The translations under genes and the position numbers were made by a program. The notes beneath the pieces are model-generated. The model made no database searches and was not told the origin of the DNA. It was given only the letters and a program-made list of their open reading frames with translations. Shown in pieces: positions 15,369 through 24,883 of a stretch of 32,683 nt of DNA. This stretch comes from an uncultured Clostridia bacterium. Lineage in GTDB: Bacteria > Bacillota > Clostridia > TANB77 > CAG-508. The DNA lies in NCBI GenBank assembly GCA_947623945.1, contig CANQHU010000021.1:1-32683 (forward strand). Direction: 5' to 3'. Position 1 is the first letter of the stretch. Every line of letters starts with the position of its first letter.

Positions 15369-16256
15369 TTATTTATTGTCAACGTTTTTTATTATTTCTT
15401 CAAGTTCTTCTTTTGAAAATTCATACTTTTTATTGCAAAAATGACATACTATTTCTGCTTTTCCTTCTTCTTCTATAATATTTTTTATTTCTTCTTTTCC
15501 AATGCTAATTAATACGTCCTTCATATGTTCTTTTGAGCAGTCACATTCATAAATAGGTGTTATTTTTTCTTCTATTATTTGAACATTATCATCACCTGTT
15601 ATTTTTTTAGCTATTTCTTTTAATGTTAATTTTTCATCTAGCATTTTTGATATAGCTCCTGCTTTAAATATTGCTTGCTCTACTTTTGATATTTCTTCCT
15701 CTGTGCTATCTGGCATAGGATTTATTAAATATCCTCCTGCTGATTTCACCCCTTCTTTATTTACTAAAACTCCTAATGCAACTGCAGAATTTCTTTGCTC
15801 AGAATTTACAAAATAATTTGCAAAATCTTCTGCAATTTCTCCAGAAGTAAGTGGAGAAATTCCTACATATGGATCTTTTAATCCTATATCTTTAATAACA
15901 TTTATATATCCTTCGAATCCTACAGCGCCTCCTACATCTAATTTTCCGAATTCATTTAATGGTATATCTACTTGTGGATTTGCTATTGTTCCTTTTACTT
16001 TTGGATAATTGTTTGCTGTAACTAACATCATTCCAATTGGTCCATTTCCTTTTATTTGAATGGTTAGTTTATCTTTTTTGTTTTTCATTTCTGTTCCCAT
16101 TATAGTTGCAATTGTTAGTAATCTTCCAAATGCTGCTGTTGCAACTGGGCTTAAGTCATGTATATTTCTTGCTTTTTCTACTAAGTTTGTTGTTTCTGCA
16201 CATATTACTGATATTTTTCCGTTATGAGCTAAAAATTTTATTATTTTGTCTGACAT
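15369..16256 (-). CDS. hslO: Redox-regulated chaperone Hsp33
   Basis: 295 aa, normal length. The C-terminal zinc/redox centre is present as CDC (YECDCSKEHM) and CHFC (VCHFCNKKYEF), matching the CxC...CxxC of Hsp33. N-terminal ISVICAETTNLVEKARNIH and TIQIKGNGPIGMMLV are typical. Under oxidative stress the cysteines form disulfides and the protein becomes a holdase. AAAGGAGA lies in the 3' end of the upstream phosphatase gene, with which it overlaps by about 35 bases. TTC GGA and AAC GGA here contain out-of-phase CGG and are read normally. Confidence 0.95.
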   Translation of the reverse strand: MSDKIIKFLAHNGKISVICAETTNLVEKARNIHDLSPVATAAFGRLLTIATIMGTEMKNKKDKLTIQIKGNGPIGMMLVTANNYPKVKGTIANPQVDIPLNEFGKLDVGGAVGFEGYINVIKDIGLKDPYVGISPLTSGEIAEDFANYFVNSEQRNSAVALGVLVNKEGVKSAGGYLINPMPDSTEEEISKVEQAIFKAGAISKMLDEKLTLKEIAKKITGDDNVQIIEEKITPIYECDCSKEHMKDVLISIGKEEIKNIIEEEGKAEIVCHFCNKKYEFSKEELEEIIKNVDNK

Positions 16257-16902
16257 TTAAATTCTCCTTTTTTACATTTAAATCTTCTTTATTTTTATAA
16301 AGATAATCAGTTTTATTGGTTTTTATTATTTTAAATTTATTGTTATCATATTGCAGAATGCTAATAGCTGCATTGTTTTGGCTATATGCAGACAAATCCT
16401 TATAATTCTTACAGTTTAGAATAGTTTTAAAGAAAGATAGAATAGCACATCCATGTGAACAAACTAAAACTGTTTTGCCTTTGTTGTCTTCTGCAATTTT
16501 TGTCATACATCGTTTCATACGTTGCTCAACTTCTTGATTGCTTTCTCCTTCTGGAATTTCAATGAATTGATTAAATTTTATTTTATTTTGCATGATTTTT
16601 GGATTTATTTTATTTACATTATCCCATGTCATTCCATCATATATTCCAAAATCTCTTTCCATTAAGTCTTTACAAGTTATAATATTTAAATTTAAATACT
16701 TTGCTATTGGTTTAATTGTTTCAATACATCTTGTTGACGGACTAGAATATATATTATCTATTTTATATTTTTTTAATTCTTCGTTTAATTTTTGTACCAT
16801 ATCTTCTCCATCTTTTGTTAGTTTAAAATCCGTCCTACCTGCTAATGCATTCATTGCGTTTCCTTCGCATTGTGCATGTCTAACTAAAAAGATACTGGTC
16901 AT
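16222..16902 (-). CDS. Histidine phosphatase (phosphoglycerate mutase-like)
   Basis: About 226 aa if started at ATG 16902 (MTSIFLVRHAQCEGN); an in-frame ATG at 16938 would overlap the glycosyltransferase stop. The catalytic RHA/RHG motif (LVRHAQCEGNAMNALAGR), the SSPSTRCIET helix and the second histidine (VLVCSHGCAILSF) mark the phosphoglycerate-mutase-like superfamily. Substrate cannot be read; CobC/PhoE-like phosphatases are possible. The C-terminal tail (about 20 Lys/Asn-rich residues) overlaps the start of hslO. Part of the rpiB-to-ppaC run. Confidence 0.88.
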   Translation of the reverse strand: MTSIFLVRHAQCEGNAMNALAGRTDFKLTKDGEDMVQKLNEELKKYKIDNIYSSPSTRCIETIKPIAKYLNLNIITCKDLMERDFGIYDGMTWDNVNKINPKIMQNKIKFNQFIEIPEGESNQEVEQRMKRCMTKIAEDNKGKTVLVCSHGCAILSFFKTILNCKNYKDLSAYSQNNAAISILQYDNNKFKIIKTNKTDYLYKNKEDLNVKKENLNVRQNNKIFSS

Positions 16903-16924
16903 AAGAGAATAATTCCCCCTTAAT

Positions 16925-17791
16925 TTATTTATTCTCATCTTCTATTAATTTATAATTTCTTTTTGGTAATGTTGGTGAAAGTTCATTATTTTCCATCGCT
17001 TTAAGAATAATATCTATTCTATTTGGAATACTTAAGGTTTCATTTTTTATAAAACTTAATATGTATTTTTTGTATTCATCTTGTGTTATTTCATATAATT
17101 TCATCATATAATATAACATTTTATACATATCTGAACATCTTCTTACATTTGGTGTGGACATGATACTTCCTGGTCTGTTTCTATAATATTTGAAAATTGG
17201 AAATTCTCCATAACTTAGTTTGTTTGATAGTATGGTTGCTTGCATTGAATAAATCATGTCTTCATAGTACATATCTTCTTTAAATACAATATTATTTTCC
17301 TTTAAAAATTTGGTTTTCCAGCATTTACTTGGAACGCCAAAAAAAACATCACAAGTTAATCTAGCTTCTTTAGTAGAATTTTCTTTGTTTGATAGATATA
17401 ACTTGTTATCTCCTCCTACATATTGTACTCCAAAAAAAGCAACATCTGGATTATCTTTTTCTATGATTTGATTTATTTTTTCTAGGGTATTTGCATCATA
17501 CATTTCATCATCGCCATCTAAATATAATATAAAACTACCTTTTGCTAATTTTACCCCTATATTTCTAGATGCACCTAAACCTTTATTTTCTTTGTTATCA
17601 ACTACTACTACATTATTTGCTTCATATTTTTTCATTTCTAATAAAGTATTATCTATAGATCCATCATTTACCAATATTAGTTCATAATTTTTGAAGGTTT
17701 GTTTTAATACGCTCTTTATTGCTCTTTTGATATATTTTTCTATATTATATCCACATATTATTATGGAGTATTTTATATTATTTTCTTCCAC
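16925..17791 (-). CDS. Family 2 glycosyltransferase
   Basis: 288 aa with a GTG start (GGAGG 9 bases upstream). GT-A fold: YSIIICGYNIEKYIKRAIKS, TFKNYELILVNDGSIDNT, then NKGLGASRNIGVKLAKGSFI and YLDGDDEMYD, where the DGDD is the metal-binding DXD motif. The C-terminal part is helical. Acceptor and sugar are unknown. Its position after an undecaprenyl-phosphate sugar-phosphate transferase gene suggests work on a lipid-linked cell-wall glycan. No membrane segment is seen. Confidence 0.92.
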   Translation of the reverse strand: MEENNIKYSIIICGYNIEKYIKRAIKSVLKQTFKNYELILVNDGSIDNTLLEMKKYEANNVVVVDNKENKGLGASRNIGVKLAKGSFILYLDGDDEMYDANTLEKINQIIEKDNPDVAFFGVQYVGGDNKLYLSNKENSTKEARLTCDVFFGVPSKCWKTKFLKENNIVFKEDMYYEDMIYSMQATILSNKLSYGEFPIFKYYRNRPGSIMSTPNVRRCSDMYKMLYYMMKLYEITQDEYKKYILSFIKNETLSIPNRIDIILKAMENNELSPTLPKRNYKLIEDENK

Positions 17792-17920
17792 AGAGACATT
17801 CCTCCTCCTCCTCGAGTATTCCTTTAGATATCTGGATAATTATACCATAACGTTATAAAATTGTCAATTATTGGATTTCTTAAAATTTCCTTTATTTTTT
17901 GCGTGTTTTAGCCGAATAAA

Positions 17921-17957
17921 AGTTGCTAAATTTATAGCAACTTTTGGCTTTTTTTAT
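17921..17957. terminator. Hairpin between the WecA-rubredoxin and glycosyltransferase genes
   Basis: AAAAGTTGCTA, 4 bases, TATAGCAACTTTT with flanking GCC...GGC; the T-run TTTTTTT follows on the plus strand and only TTTTATT on the minus strand. It may be a partial terminator for the minus-strand transcript. The rest of 17792-17964 holds no gene. Confidence 0.5.
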
Positions 17958-17964
17958 ATTTATT

Positions 17965-19200
17965 TTACTGATGTATTTGGAACATATCCTTTCCTTCTCC
18001 ACATACTGGGCAAACCCAATCTTCTGGTAATTCTTCAAATGGAGTTCCTGGTTTAATTCCAGCCTTTTCATTTCCTGATTTTGGATTATATATGTATTTA
18101 CAACTAATACATTCGTATTGTCTTGCTTCTCCTTTTTCTGTTTGAAAACTTTTGTATCCTAATGCTATTGCTATAATTACCATTAGTAAAAATGATAGTG
18201 CTTTCCAAATTCCACTTTCTAAAATAATTATTGCAAATAATCCACATGTTGCACCAATTCCATATAAAATAATAACTGCTTGTTTTTGGCTAAATCCTCT
18301 TGCTACTATCATATGATGTAAGTGTCCTTTATCTGCTTTAAAAATTGCTTTAATAGATTTGCCTTTAATTAATCTTCTAATGATAGCCCATATTGTATCA
18401 AATATTGGTAAGCCTAATGCTACTAATGGTAATACAATTACAGCTGCAGTGTATGTTTTTGCTATTCCAAGTATAGATATAATTGAAAGTGAAAATCCTA
18501 AAAAGTTTGAGCCTGTATCTCCAATAAAAGTTTTAGCTGGTGCAAAATTGAATGGTAAAAATCCAACTAGGGCTCCTGCTAATGCTGTAATTAATAATAC
18601 TGAAATTATTGGTGAGCCATTTAATACAAATATGATTAATAGCGAAATTGATGAAATTACTGAGATTCCTGCAGATAGGCCATCTAATCCATCAATTAAA
18701 TTTATAGCATTTGTTACTCCTACAATCCATCCTATTGTTAATAAAATAGAAAATGCTTCTTTTAATTCATATGTGTTTAAAAAGCCTAATGTTATTTCAT
18801 CTATCCTTATTCCAAACCCAACTGCGACAATGGCAGCTAATATTTGTGCTGCTAATTTTACAATTGGTTTTACTCCTTTTATATCATCAATTACACAAAC
18901 AATACTTATAATTATGATTCCAATTAACATTCCAATTAGCTTCATTCCATATTGCTCTGCTCCAAATAAGTCTATTTTGTGTTCCATACTCATTACGATT
19001 AATAAATATACTACAGCAACAATTGAACCTAATATAACTGCTGGTCCACCAAATTTAGGCATACTTTTATTATGTGCTCTTCTTCCTTCTTTTTCTTCAC
19101 TTACTGCTCCTACTTTTTTTGCTATTTTTATTGTATAGGGTGTTGTTACAAAAGTTACAATAAATGCCAGTAGAAAAGCAATTGCTATATCTCCCCACAT
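17965..19200 (-). CDS. WecA/TagO/MraY-family undecaprenyl-phosphate sugar-1-phosphate transferase fused to a rubredoxin domain
   Basis: 411 aa in one unbroken frame with AGGAGG at the start. Residues about 1-355 are a polytopic phospho-sugar transferase: [35 protein letters not shown] (the DD motif), [19 protein letters not shown] (NxxNxxDGxDGL), [17 protein letters not shown], and the [12 protein letters not shown] histidine motif. Residues about 362-411 are a complete rubredoxin: [38 protein letters not shown], with two CxxC knuckles for one iron. The enzyme part moves a sugar-phosphate from UDP-sugar to undecaprenyl phosphate at the membrane. The rubredoxin part has no known role here; redox sensing or tethering is inference. 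It lies 12 bases after rpiB. Confidence 0.93.
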   Translation of the reverse strand: MWGDIAIAFLLAFIVTFVTTPYTIKIAKKVGAVSEEKEGRRAHNKSMPKFGGPAVILGSIVAVVYLLIVMSMEHKIDLFGAEQYGMKLIGMLIGIIIISIVCVIDDIKGVKPIVKLAAQILAAIVAVGFGIRIDEITLGFLNTYELKEAFSILLTIGWIVGVTNAINLIDGLDGLSAGISVISSISLLIIFVLNGSPIISVLLITALAGALVGFLPFNFAPAKTFIGDTGSNFLGFSLSIISILGIAKTYTAAVIVLPLVALGLPIFDTIWAIIRRLIKGKSIKAIFKADKGHLHHMIVARGFSQKQAVIILYGIGATCGLFAIIILESGIWKALSFLLMVIIAIALGYKSFQTEKGEARQYECISCKYIYNPKSGNEKAGIKPGTPFEELPEDWVCPVCGEGKDMFQIHQ

Positions 19201-19212
19201 AATTTTTGCCTC

Positions 19213-19659
19213 CTATTTCATGTTTTCATCCTCAATTTGTTTTATTAATTTTATTCTTTCTTCATGTCTTCCACCTTCATATTCTGTTGCAAGCCACATC
19301 CTTAAAATACATATTGCTTCATTTGTTGTTACATCATCTGCTCCTATTGCTAAAATGTTGCTATCGTTGTGTAATCTAGCATATTTTGCTGTATATTCAT
19401 TGTGACAAGGTGTACATCTAATTCCTCTAAATTTGTTTGCACAAATAGCCATTCCCATTCCAGAACGACAAATTAAAATTCCTTTTTCACTTTTTTTAGA
19501 TTGTACTTCTTTTGCAACTTCTTTTGCAATGTTTGGATAGTCTACTCTTTCTTCTGACATACATCCCATATCTTTATATTGTATTTGTTTTTCTTCTAAA
19601 TATTTTTTTATTTCTTCTTTTAATCTATAACCACCATGGTCACTTCCTATTGCTATCAT
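19213..19659 (-). CDS. rpiB: Ribose-5-phosphate isomerase B
   Basis: 148 aa, typical RpiB/LacAB size. MIAIGSDHGGYRLKEEIKKY at the N-terminus, CRSGMGMAICANKFRGIRC (the catalytic Cys loop and anion-hole) and HNDSNILAIGADDVT are diagnostic. It interconverts ribose-5-phosphate and ribulose-5-phosphate. AAGGGAAG precedes ATG. It appears to be the first gene of the run rpiB - wecA/rubredoxin - GT2 - phosphatase - hslO - ppaC. The LacA/LacB alternative is less likely for a lone gene. Confidence 0.93.
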   Translation of the reverse strand: MIAIGSDHGGYRLKEEIKKYLEEKQIQYKDMGCMSEERVDYPNIAKEVAKEVQSKKSEKGILICRSGMGMAICANKFRGIRCTPCHNEYTAKYARLHNDSNILAIGADDVTTNEAICILRMWLATEYEGGRHEERIKLIKQIEDENMK

Positions 19660-19731
19660 TCTAACACTTCCCTTCTTGCTTACAATATATCATAAATTAT
19701 TTTCTATTACAATAATTATTTTGAATTTTAC

Positions 19732-19760
19732 TTGCTTTTTATTAAAAAATATGGTAAAAT
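19732..19760 (+). promoter_or_regulatory. Promoter of rpsT
   Basis: TTGCTT (19732-19737), 17-base spacer, TAAAAT (19755-19760). Confidence 0.65.
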
Positions 19761-19807
19761 AGCATATGTTATAGTGTAATATAGACTAAGGGGAGGTGCA
19801 ATAAAAA

Positions 19808-20074
19808 ATGCCAAATATTAAATCAGCTAAAAAAAGAGTTCAAATTATTGAAAAGAAAACTTTAAGAAATAATATGATAAAATCTGGATATAAATCAGCT
19901 GTTAGAAAATTTGAGGAGGCTTTAAATGCTGGAAAAATTGAAGAAGCAAAAACACTTCTTTCAGAAGCAACAAAGAAAATTGATCAAGCATGTACAAAAG
20001 GTGTTATTGTAAAAAACACAGCAGCTAGAAAGAAATCTAATTTATCAAAAAAATTAAATGCAGCTATGGCTTAA
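19808..20074 (+). CDS. rpsT: 30S ribosomal protein S20
   Basis: 88 aa, basic and helical. MPNIKSAKKRVQIIEKKTLR and VIVKNTAARKKSNLSKKLNA are the S20 signature. It binds 16S rRNA early in 30S assembly. GGGGAGG precedes the start; promoter at 19732-19760 and a terminator follow, so it is a single-gene unit. Confidence 0.97.
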   Translation: MPNIKSAKKRVQIIEKKTLRNNMIKSGYKSAVRKFEEALNAGKIEEAKTLLSEATKKIDQACTKGVIVKNTAARKKSNLSKKLNAAMA

Positions 20075-20106
20075 GCAAAAATAAAAATTATGCATAGTTT
20101 TTATTA

Positions 20107-20138
20107 AGGTTCACAACAATTGATTGTGAACCTTTTTT
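20107..20138 (+). terminator. Terminator of rpsT
   Basis: AAGGTTCACAA, short loop, TTGTGAACCTT, then TTTTA. Confidence 0.88.
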
Positions 20139-20218
20139 AGGTATATTTTAAGCCAAGTATTTCCATTGTTTTTACTTTTTTAAAATGTTATGATTAATAT
20201 ATATAGGTTGGTGATTTT

Positions 20219-20470
20219 ATGTTAAAAAATTTAATTAATACTTTTAAAGAACTTGATAAATTAACCTTTAAAATTATGAAATATGGGTTAAAATTTTGTT
20301 TTGCAATTTGCATTTTATCAGCTATAATATTGGGTACATATAATTTATTTGGTTTGTCACCTTTTTTATATTATATAGGTATTTCTTTGCTTAGAATTAG
20401 CATTATTTTTAGTATCGAGTTTATTATTTGTGGCTTGGTTGTAGATGGAATAAAAAAGCAAGCAATTTAA
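20219..20470 (+). CDS. Conserved-looking small membrane protein (two or three hydrophobic segments)
   Basis: 83 aa. An amphipathic start (LINTFKELDKLTFKIMKYGL) is followed by hydrophobic stretches at about residues 26-45 (FCFAICILSAIILGTYNLFG) and 48-75 (FLYYIGISLLRISIIFSIEF, IICGLVVDG). GGTTGGTG lies upstream as a weak ribosome binding site. Similar short genes often sit near rpsT in Clostridia, but no function is known. It ends just before a hairpin shared with gatB. Confidence 0.7.
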   Translation: MLKNLINTFKELDKLTFKIMKYGLKFCFAICILSAIILGTYNLFGLSPFLYYIGISLLRISIIFSIEFIICGLVVDGIKKQAI

Positions 20471-20499
20471 AAAATTGTCGCTTTGGCGACAATTTTTAT
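20470..20499. terminator. Bidirectional terminator between the small membrane gene and gatB
   Basis: AAAAATTGTCGC, TTTG, GCGACAATTTTT with T/A runs on both sides; it serves the convergent genes. Confidence 0.88.
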
Positions 20500-21936
20500 T
20501 TATTTAACTCTTCTAAGAACATTTTGTTTAACATTTGAGGATTTGCTTTTCCTTTTGTTTCCTTCATTGCTTGGCCTACTAAAAATCCTAATGCTTTATC
20601 TTTTCCACCTTTATAATCTATTATTGATTGTGGATTTGCTTCTAAAATTTTAAGTACTACTTCCTTAATTGCTCCTTCATCAGATATTTGAATCCAGCCT
20701 TTTTCTTTAATAATTTCTTCTGGGTCTCTTGGATTTTCAAATAATTCTACTAAAACTTTTTTTCCTATACTTGAGCTAATAGTTCCATTATCAATCAAAG
20801 TAACTAATTTTCCTAGTTGTTTGCTATCAAATGGTATTTCTATTGGTTCAATTTCTGTCTCGTTTAAAATTCTTGATATATCAGATATAATCCAATTATT
20901 TACTGCTTTTGGGTTATTACATATTTTACTTGCTTCTTCAAATAAATCTGATAAATATTTTGATGATGTTATTATATTTGCATCTTTTTCTGATAATTTA
21001 TATTCTTCTAAATATCTTTGTTTTCTGCTTTCTGGTAGTTCTGGCAAATTATTTTTTATGTTTTCAATATATTCTTCTGATAACTTAATTGCAACTAAAT
21101 CTGGGTCTGGAAAATATCTATAATCTTGTGCATCTTCTTTGTCTCTCATAGAAAATGTTTTTCCAGATACATCGTCCCATCTTAATGTTTCTTGCTCAAC
21201 TTTTCCGCCTTCTTCTAAAATATCAATTTGCCTATCTGCTTCATATTCAATTGCTCTTGTAATACTTCTAAATGAGTTCATGTTTTTCATTTCTGTACGG
21301 GTTCCAAATTTTGTTTCTCCTTTTTTTCTAACAGAAACATTTACATCTGCTCTAAGAGAACCCTCTTGCATTTTACAATCTGATACTTCAATATATTCCA
21401 AAATAGATTTTAATTTTTTCAAATATTTTTCGGCCTCTTCGCTACTACGAAGGTCTGGCTCTGATACTATTTCAATTAATGGTACTCCGAGCTCTATTTA
21501 GGTCTACTAAACTTCCTCCTCCAAATTCATCATGATTTAACTTTCCTGCATCTTCTTCTATATGAATTCTTGTTAATCTAATTTTCTTTTTTCCTTCTTC
21601 TGTTTCAATTTCTACATACCCATGCTCACATAAAGGTTTATCATATTGTGAAATTTGATATGCTTTTGGAAGATCTGGATAAAAATAGTTTTTTCTATCA
21701 TTTTTACTATCTCTTGCAATTTCACAATTAGTTGCTAAGCCCGCTTTTACTGCATATTCAACAACTTTTTCATTTAATACTGGCAAAGTTCCTGGCATTG
21801 CCATACAAATAGGGCATGTATGGGTATTAGGTTCTGCTCCAAATTCTGTTGGGCAAGAGCAAAATATTTTTGTTTTGGTTGAAAGTTCACTATGTACTTC
21901 TAACCCTATTATTACTTCATAGTCTTCTTTTGACAT
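20496..21936 (-). CDS. gatB: Asp-tRNA(Asn)/Glu-tRNA(Gln) amidotransferase subunit B, one CGGA site
   Basis: Triplet reading splits the gene after 154 codons. Reading CGGA (21489-21486, codon 150) as glycine gives a 479-aa protein (family about 476). The N-terminal [39 protein letters not shown] and [19 protein letters not shown] are GatB signatures. Across the site: [20 protein letters not shown], an invariant GatB stretch. The middle has [20 protein letters not shown], and the C-terminal YqeY-like tRNA-binding domain ends [15 protein letters not shown]. With GatA and GatC it converts misacylated Asp-/Glu-tRNA to Asn-/Gln-tRNA. AAGGAGG precedes the start; a large inverted repeat separates it from nagZ. 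Confidence 0.96.
21486..21489 (-). other. Recoding site 7: in-phase CGGA in gatB
   Basis: Minus strand AAT AGA GCT CGGA GTA CCA TTA ATT: as triplets R-A-R-S-T-I-N-stop, as a four-base codon R-A-G-V-P-L-I. The out-of-phase CGG in GGC GGA AAA of the same gene (about 21206) is read normally. Confidence 0.9.
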
Positions 21937-21950
21937 TTATTTTCCTCCTT

Positions 21951-22050
21951 AGGTGTTTTTTGGGACGGGGTAAAAAAACACCTTTTTTATATTTTCACTT
22001 TTTTATATTTTCGTTTTGGGTGTTTTTTTGCCCCGTCCCAAAAAACACCT
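21951..22050. repeat. Large inverted repeat (32-nt arms) filling the nagZ-gatB gap
   Basis: Left arm 21951-21982 begins AGGTGTTTTTTGGGACGGGG; right arm 22019-22050 is its reverse complement with one mismatch that still allows G-T pairing. Each arm is itself a hairpin (GGTGTTTTTT...AAAAAACACC). The loop contains a short tandem repeat (CTTTTTTATATTTTC twice). The right arm reaches into the nagZ stop codon and the left arm abuts the gatB ribosome binding site. It resembles a palindromic repeat or MITE-like element; it could also fold as an RNA controlling gatB. Confidence 0.85.
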
Positions 22051-23350
22051 ATTCTATTATTTTATAAGCATATTTCCATGCTAATATTCTTTTTACTGCT
22101 TTATTAATTACATCTTCTGCAATTTTTCCATTATTTACAGCTGTAACTACTTCTTGTTTTTGTTTTGCAAAGTCTGATGATATAATCATGTCATTTCCTG
22201 CTAAAACTGCTTGTACTGCTGCTTCTCCATTTTCTACATATGTTTTAACAGCTTCCATTGCTAAATCATCTGTCATAACTATTCCTGTAAAGCCTAAATC
22301 TTCTCTTAAAATTTTGTGTACTTTTTCAGATAGAGAAGCTGGTTTTTCGCTATCCATACATTTTACAACATTATGGCTAACTAATACTGTTGGTCCATTT
22401 GCTCCTATTCCTGATTTGAATGGTAAAAAGTCAGAAGTTTCAAATGTTGTATAAGGTCTTTCATCAATTGCAATTCCAGTATGTGTATCAACATTGTTTC
22501 CATAGCCTGGAAAATGCTTCATTGTTGATATCATTCCAGATTGGTTCATTGTTTTTATTAATTCAGATACATATGTTGCTGTTTTTTCTGCTCCTCTTCC
22601 ATAAGCTCTTTGATATATAAAGTCCGAACTAGATGTTGGAACATCTACTACTGGAGCCAAGTTCATATTAAGCCCTATACTTTTTAATAAATCTGATTTT
22701 TCTTTTGAGTCTTCTAATATTAATGGCAATTGTCCTTGTTGCCATAGGCTTTGTGGTGATAAAAATTTTGTAGTTCTAAATGCTGGGTGGTTACTTACTC
22801 TTACTACTGTTCCACCTTCTTCATCTACTGCAAGTGCCATTTTTATTTTACTACTTGCTTGACAATTGTTTATTTCTGCAAGCATTGATGTTTTTGTTTT
22901 ATCATCAAAATCTCTACTAAATAGCACATATCCTCCTGGATTTTGTGTTTTTATTTCATTAATTACTCCACTTTCTGAATATCTTGCTAAAAACATTTGT
23001 CCTACTTTTTCTTCTAATGTCATAGTTTTTAATAAGTTTTCAGCTTTTGTATAATATTCTGAAAATATTCCATCTTCTAAAGTTGTTTCTTTTGTAGTAG
23101 TTGTTGTTTGTGGTGGTGCTGTATTTCCTTCTTGTGATACTGTATTTTCTGTTACTTCATTGTTTGTATTCGTGGAATTTTCTTCTATATTATCTTCTAC
23201 TTTTGCAATGCTATTTGCATCTGTTTCTTTACTTTTTTCAACCCCAAATGGATTAATTACAAATAATACTACTGCACTAATTACTAATACTAGTAATATG
23301 ATAAGTAAAATTTTATTTAATATTTTTGATTTTCCTTCATTTTCTCCCAT
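22049..23350 (-). CDS. nagZ: Beta-N-acetylhexosaminidase, glycoside hydrolase family 3 (NagZ-like), membrane-anchored
   Basis: 433 aa if started at ATG 23350 (MGENEGKSKIL), which has AAGAGGTG 6 bases upstream; an in-frame ATG 9 bases earlier is less well placed. One N-terminal membrane segment (ILLIILLVLVISAVVLFVIN) is followed by an acidic Ser/Thr/Asn-rich linker and then the GH3 barrel from about residue 95: MTLEEKVGQMFLARY, LAVDEEGGTVVRVSNHP, STMKHFPGYGNN with DTHTG (NagZ catalytic loop) and FTGIVMTDDLAMEAV (nucleophile Asp). It cleaves GlcNAc from cell-wall fragments at the outer surface. Unusually it sits between gatA and gatB. Confidence 0.92.
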   Translation of the reverse strand: MGENEGKSKILNKILLIILLVLVISAVVLFVINPFGVEKSKETDANSIAKVEDNIEENSTNTNNEVTENTVSQEGNTAPPQTTTTTKETTLEDGIFSEYYTKAENLLKTMTLEEKVGQMFLARYSESGVINEIKTQNPGGYVLFSRDFDDKTKTSMLAEINNCQASSKIKMALAVDEEGGTVVRVSNHPAFRTTKFLSPQSLWQQGQLPLILEDSKEKSDLLKSIGLNMNLAPVVDVPTSSSDFIYQRAYGRGAEKTATYVSELIKTMNQSGMISTMKHFPGYGNNVDTHTGIAIDERPYTTFETSDFLPFKSGIGANGPTVLVSHNVVKCMDSEKPASLSEKVHKILREDLGFTGIVMTDDLAMEAVKTYVENGEAAVQAVLAGNDMIISSDFAKQKQEVVTAVNNGKIAEDVINKAVKRILAWKYAYKIIE

Positions 23351-23383
23351 AAAAAACACCTCTTATTCCATTATTTATTATTT

Positions 23384-24853
23384 TTATTTTTTAAATTCTG
23401 GCTTATAAGTTTCTCTGAATTTTACTGCTTGCTCAAATGTATATGCTGCATTTAAAATTGTTTCTTCACAAAATCTGTTTCCTATTAATTGCATTCCTAT
23501 TGGCATTTTCTCTTTATCTACACCACATGGAATAGATATTCCTGGAAGTCCTGCAATATTAACAGAAACTGTACAAATGTCTGCTAAATACATTTCTAAA
23601 GGATTGTTTGATTTTGTACCTATATCAAATGCTACTGTTGGTGATGTTGGAGTTAATATGATATCATATTTTTCGAACCCTTTGTTGAATTCATTCATAA
23701 CTAATGTTCTTACTTTTTGTGCTTTTTTGTAATATGCATCATAGTATCCTGATGATAATACATATGTTCCAAGTATTATTCTTCTTTTTACTTCTGCTCC
23801 AAATGCTTCACTTCTTGTTTTTTTGTATAATTCTTTTAGATTTTTAAATTCAGGTGTTCTATATGTATAGCGGATACCATCAAATCTGCCTAAGTTTGAA
23901 CTTGCTTCTGCACAGGCAATTATATAATAAGTTGCCAAAGCATAATTTGCTACATCTAATGAAAATTCTTCAATTTCTGCTCCTAAATTTTTATAAACTT
24001 CAATTGATTTTTCTAATGCTTCTTTTACTTCTGGATTTATACCTTCTCCAAAAAATTCTTTTGGAACTCCTATTTTTAAACCTCTTACATCATTTTTTAA
24101 GGCTTTTGTATAATCTACCTTTGGTCTATTTGCTGATGTTGAATCTTTTTCATCATGACCTGCAATGAGATTTAATAACATAGCACAGTCTTGCACATCT
24201 TTAGTTATTGGCCCAATTTGGTCTAAAGATGAGGCAAATGCAACTAAACCATATCTTGATACTAGTCCATAGGTTGGTTTTAATCCTACTACTCCACAAA
24301 AACTTGATGGTTGTCTAATTGATCCTCCTGTATCTGAGCCAAGTGCCCATGGTACCATGTTTGCTGCTACTGCTGCTGCACTTCCTCCTGATGATCCTCC
24401 TGGTACTTTGTTTAGATTCCATGGATTTTTTGTCTTTTTAAAATATGAGTATTCTGTTGAACTTCCCATTGCAAATTCATCCATGTTTAATTTTCCTAAA
24501 TTTATAATATTTTCTTTTTCTAATTTTTCTACTACTGTAGCTGAGTATGGAGCAACAAAATTTTCTAACATTTTAGAACTACAAGTTGTTTTTACTCCTT
24601 TTGTACACATATTGTCTTTTATTCCAATTGGAATTCCAGTAAATTCTCCTTGTATTTCTCCTTTTTCTTGCTTTTCTTGAATTTCTTTTGCTTGTTCTAA
24701 AGCACTATCTGTTAATAATGTTACAAAGGCTTGCACATCTTTCTCTTTTTCGTTAATTCTATCACAGTATGCCTTTGTTATATCTGTTATTGTCAATTCT
24801 TTACTTTTTAATTTTTCTTGCAATTCATGTACTGTTAATTCAGTAATATCCAT
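23384..24853 (-). CDS. gatA: Asp-tRNA(Asn)/Glu-tRNA(Gln) amidotransferase subunit A
   Basis: 489 aa, normal GatA length. The amidase signature is complete: [15 protein letters not shown] (catalytic Lys), [17 protein letters not shown] (cis-Ser) and [19 protein letters not shown] (nucleophile Ser). It releases ammonia from glutamine for the GatB site. AAGGAGGAATAAAAATAATG precedes the start. It follows gatC by about 30 bases and no in-phase CGG is present. Confidence 0.97.
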   Translation of the reverse strand: MDITELTVHELQEKLKSKELTITDITKAYCDRINEKEKDVQAFVTLLTDSALEQAKEIQEKQEKGEIQGEFTGIPIGIKDNMCTKGVKTTCSSKMLENFVAPYSATVVEKLEKENIINLGKLNMDEFAMGSSTEYSYFKKTKNPWNLNKVPGGSSGGSAAAVAANMVPWALGSDTGGSIRQPSSFCGVVGLKPTYGLVSRYGLVAFASSLDQIGPITKDVQDCAMLLNLIAGHDEKDSTSANRPKVDYTKALKNDVRGLKIGVPKEFFGEGINPEVKEALEKSIEVYKNLGAEIEEFSLDVANYALATYYIIACAEASSNLGRFDGIRYTYRTPEFKNLKELYKKTRSEAFGAEVKRRIILGTYVLSSGYYDAYYKKAQKVRTLVMNEFNKGFEKYDIILTPTSPTVAFDIGTKSNNPLEMYLADICTVSVNIAGLPGISIPCGVDKEKMPIGMQLIGNRFCEETILNAAYTFEQAVKFRETYKPEFKK

Positions 24854-24883
24854 TATTTTTATTCCTCCTTAATGTTTATTATT

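Noticed and set aside
18359-19138. Long plus-strand ORF of 259 codons
   Set aside because: It lies antisense to the WecA-rubredoxin gene, has no ribosome binding site and shows no recognisable protein features.
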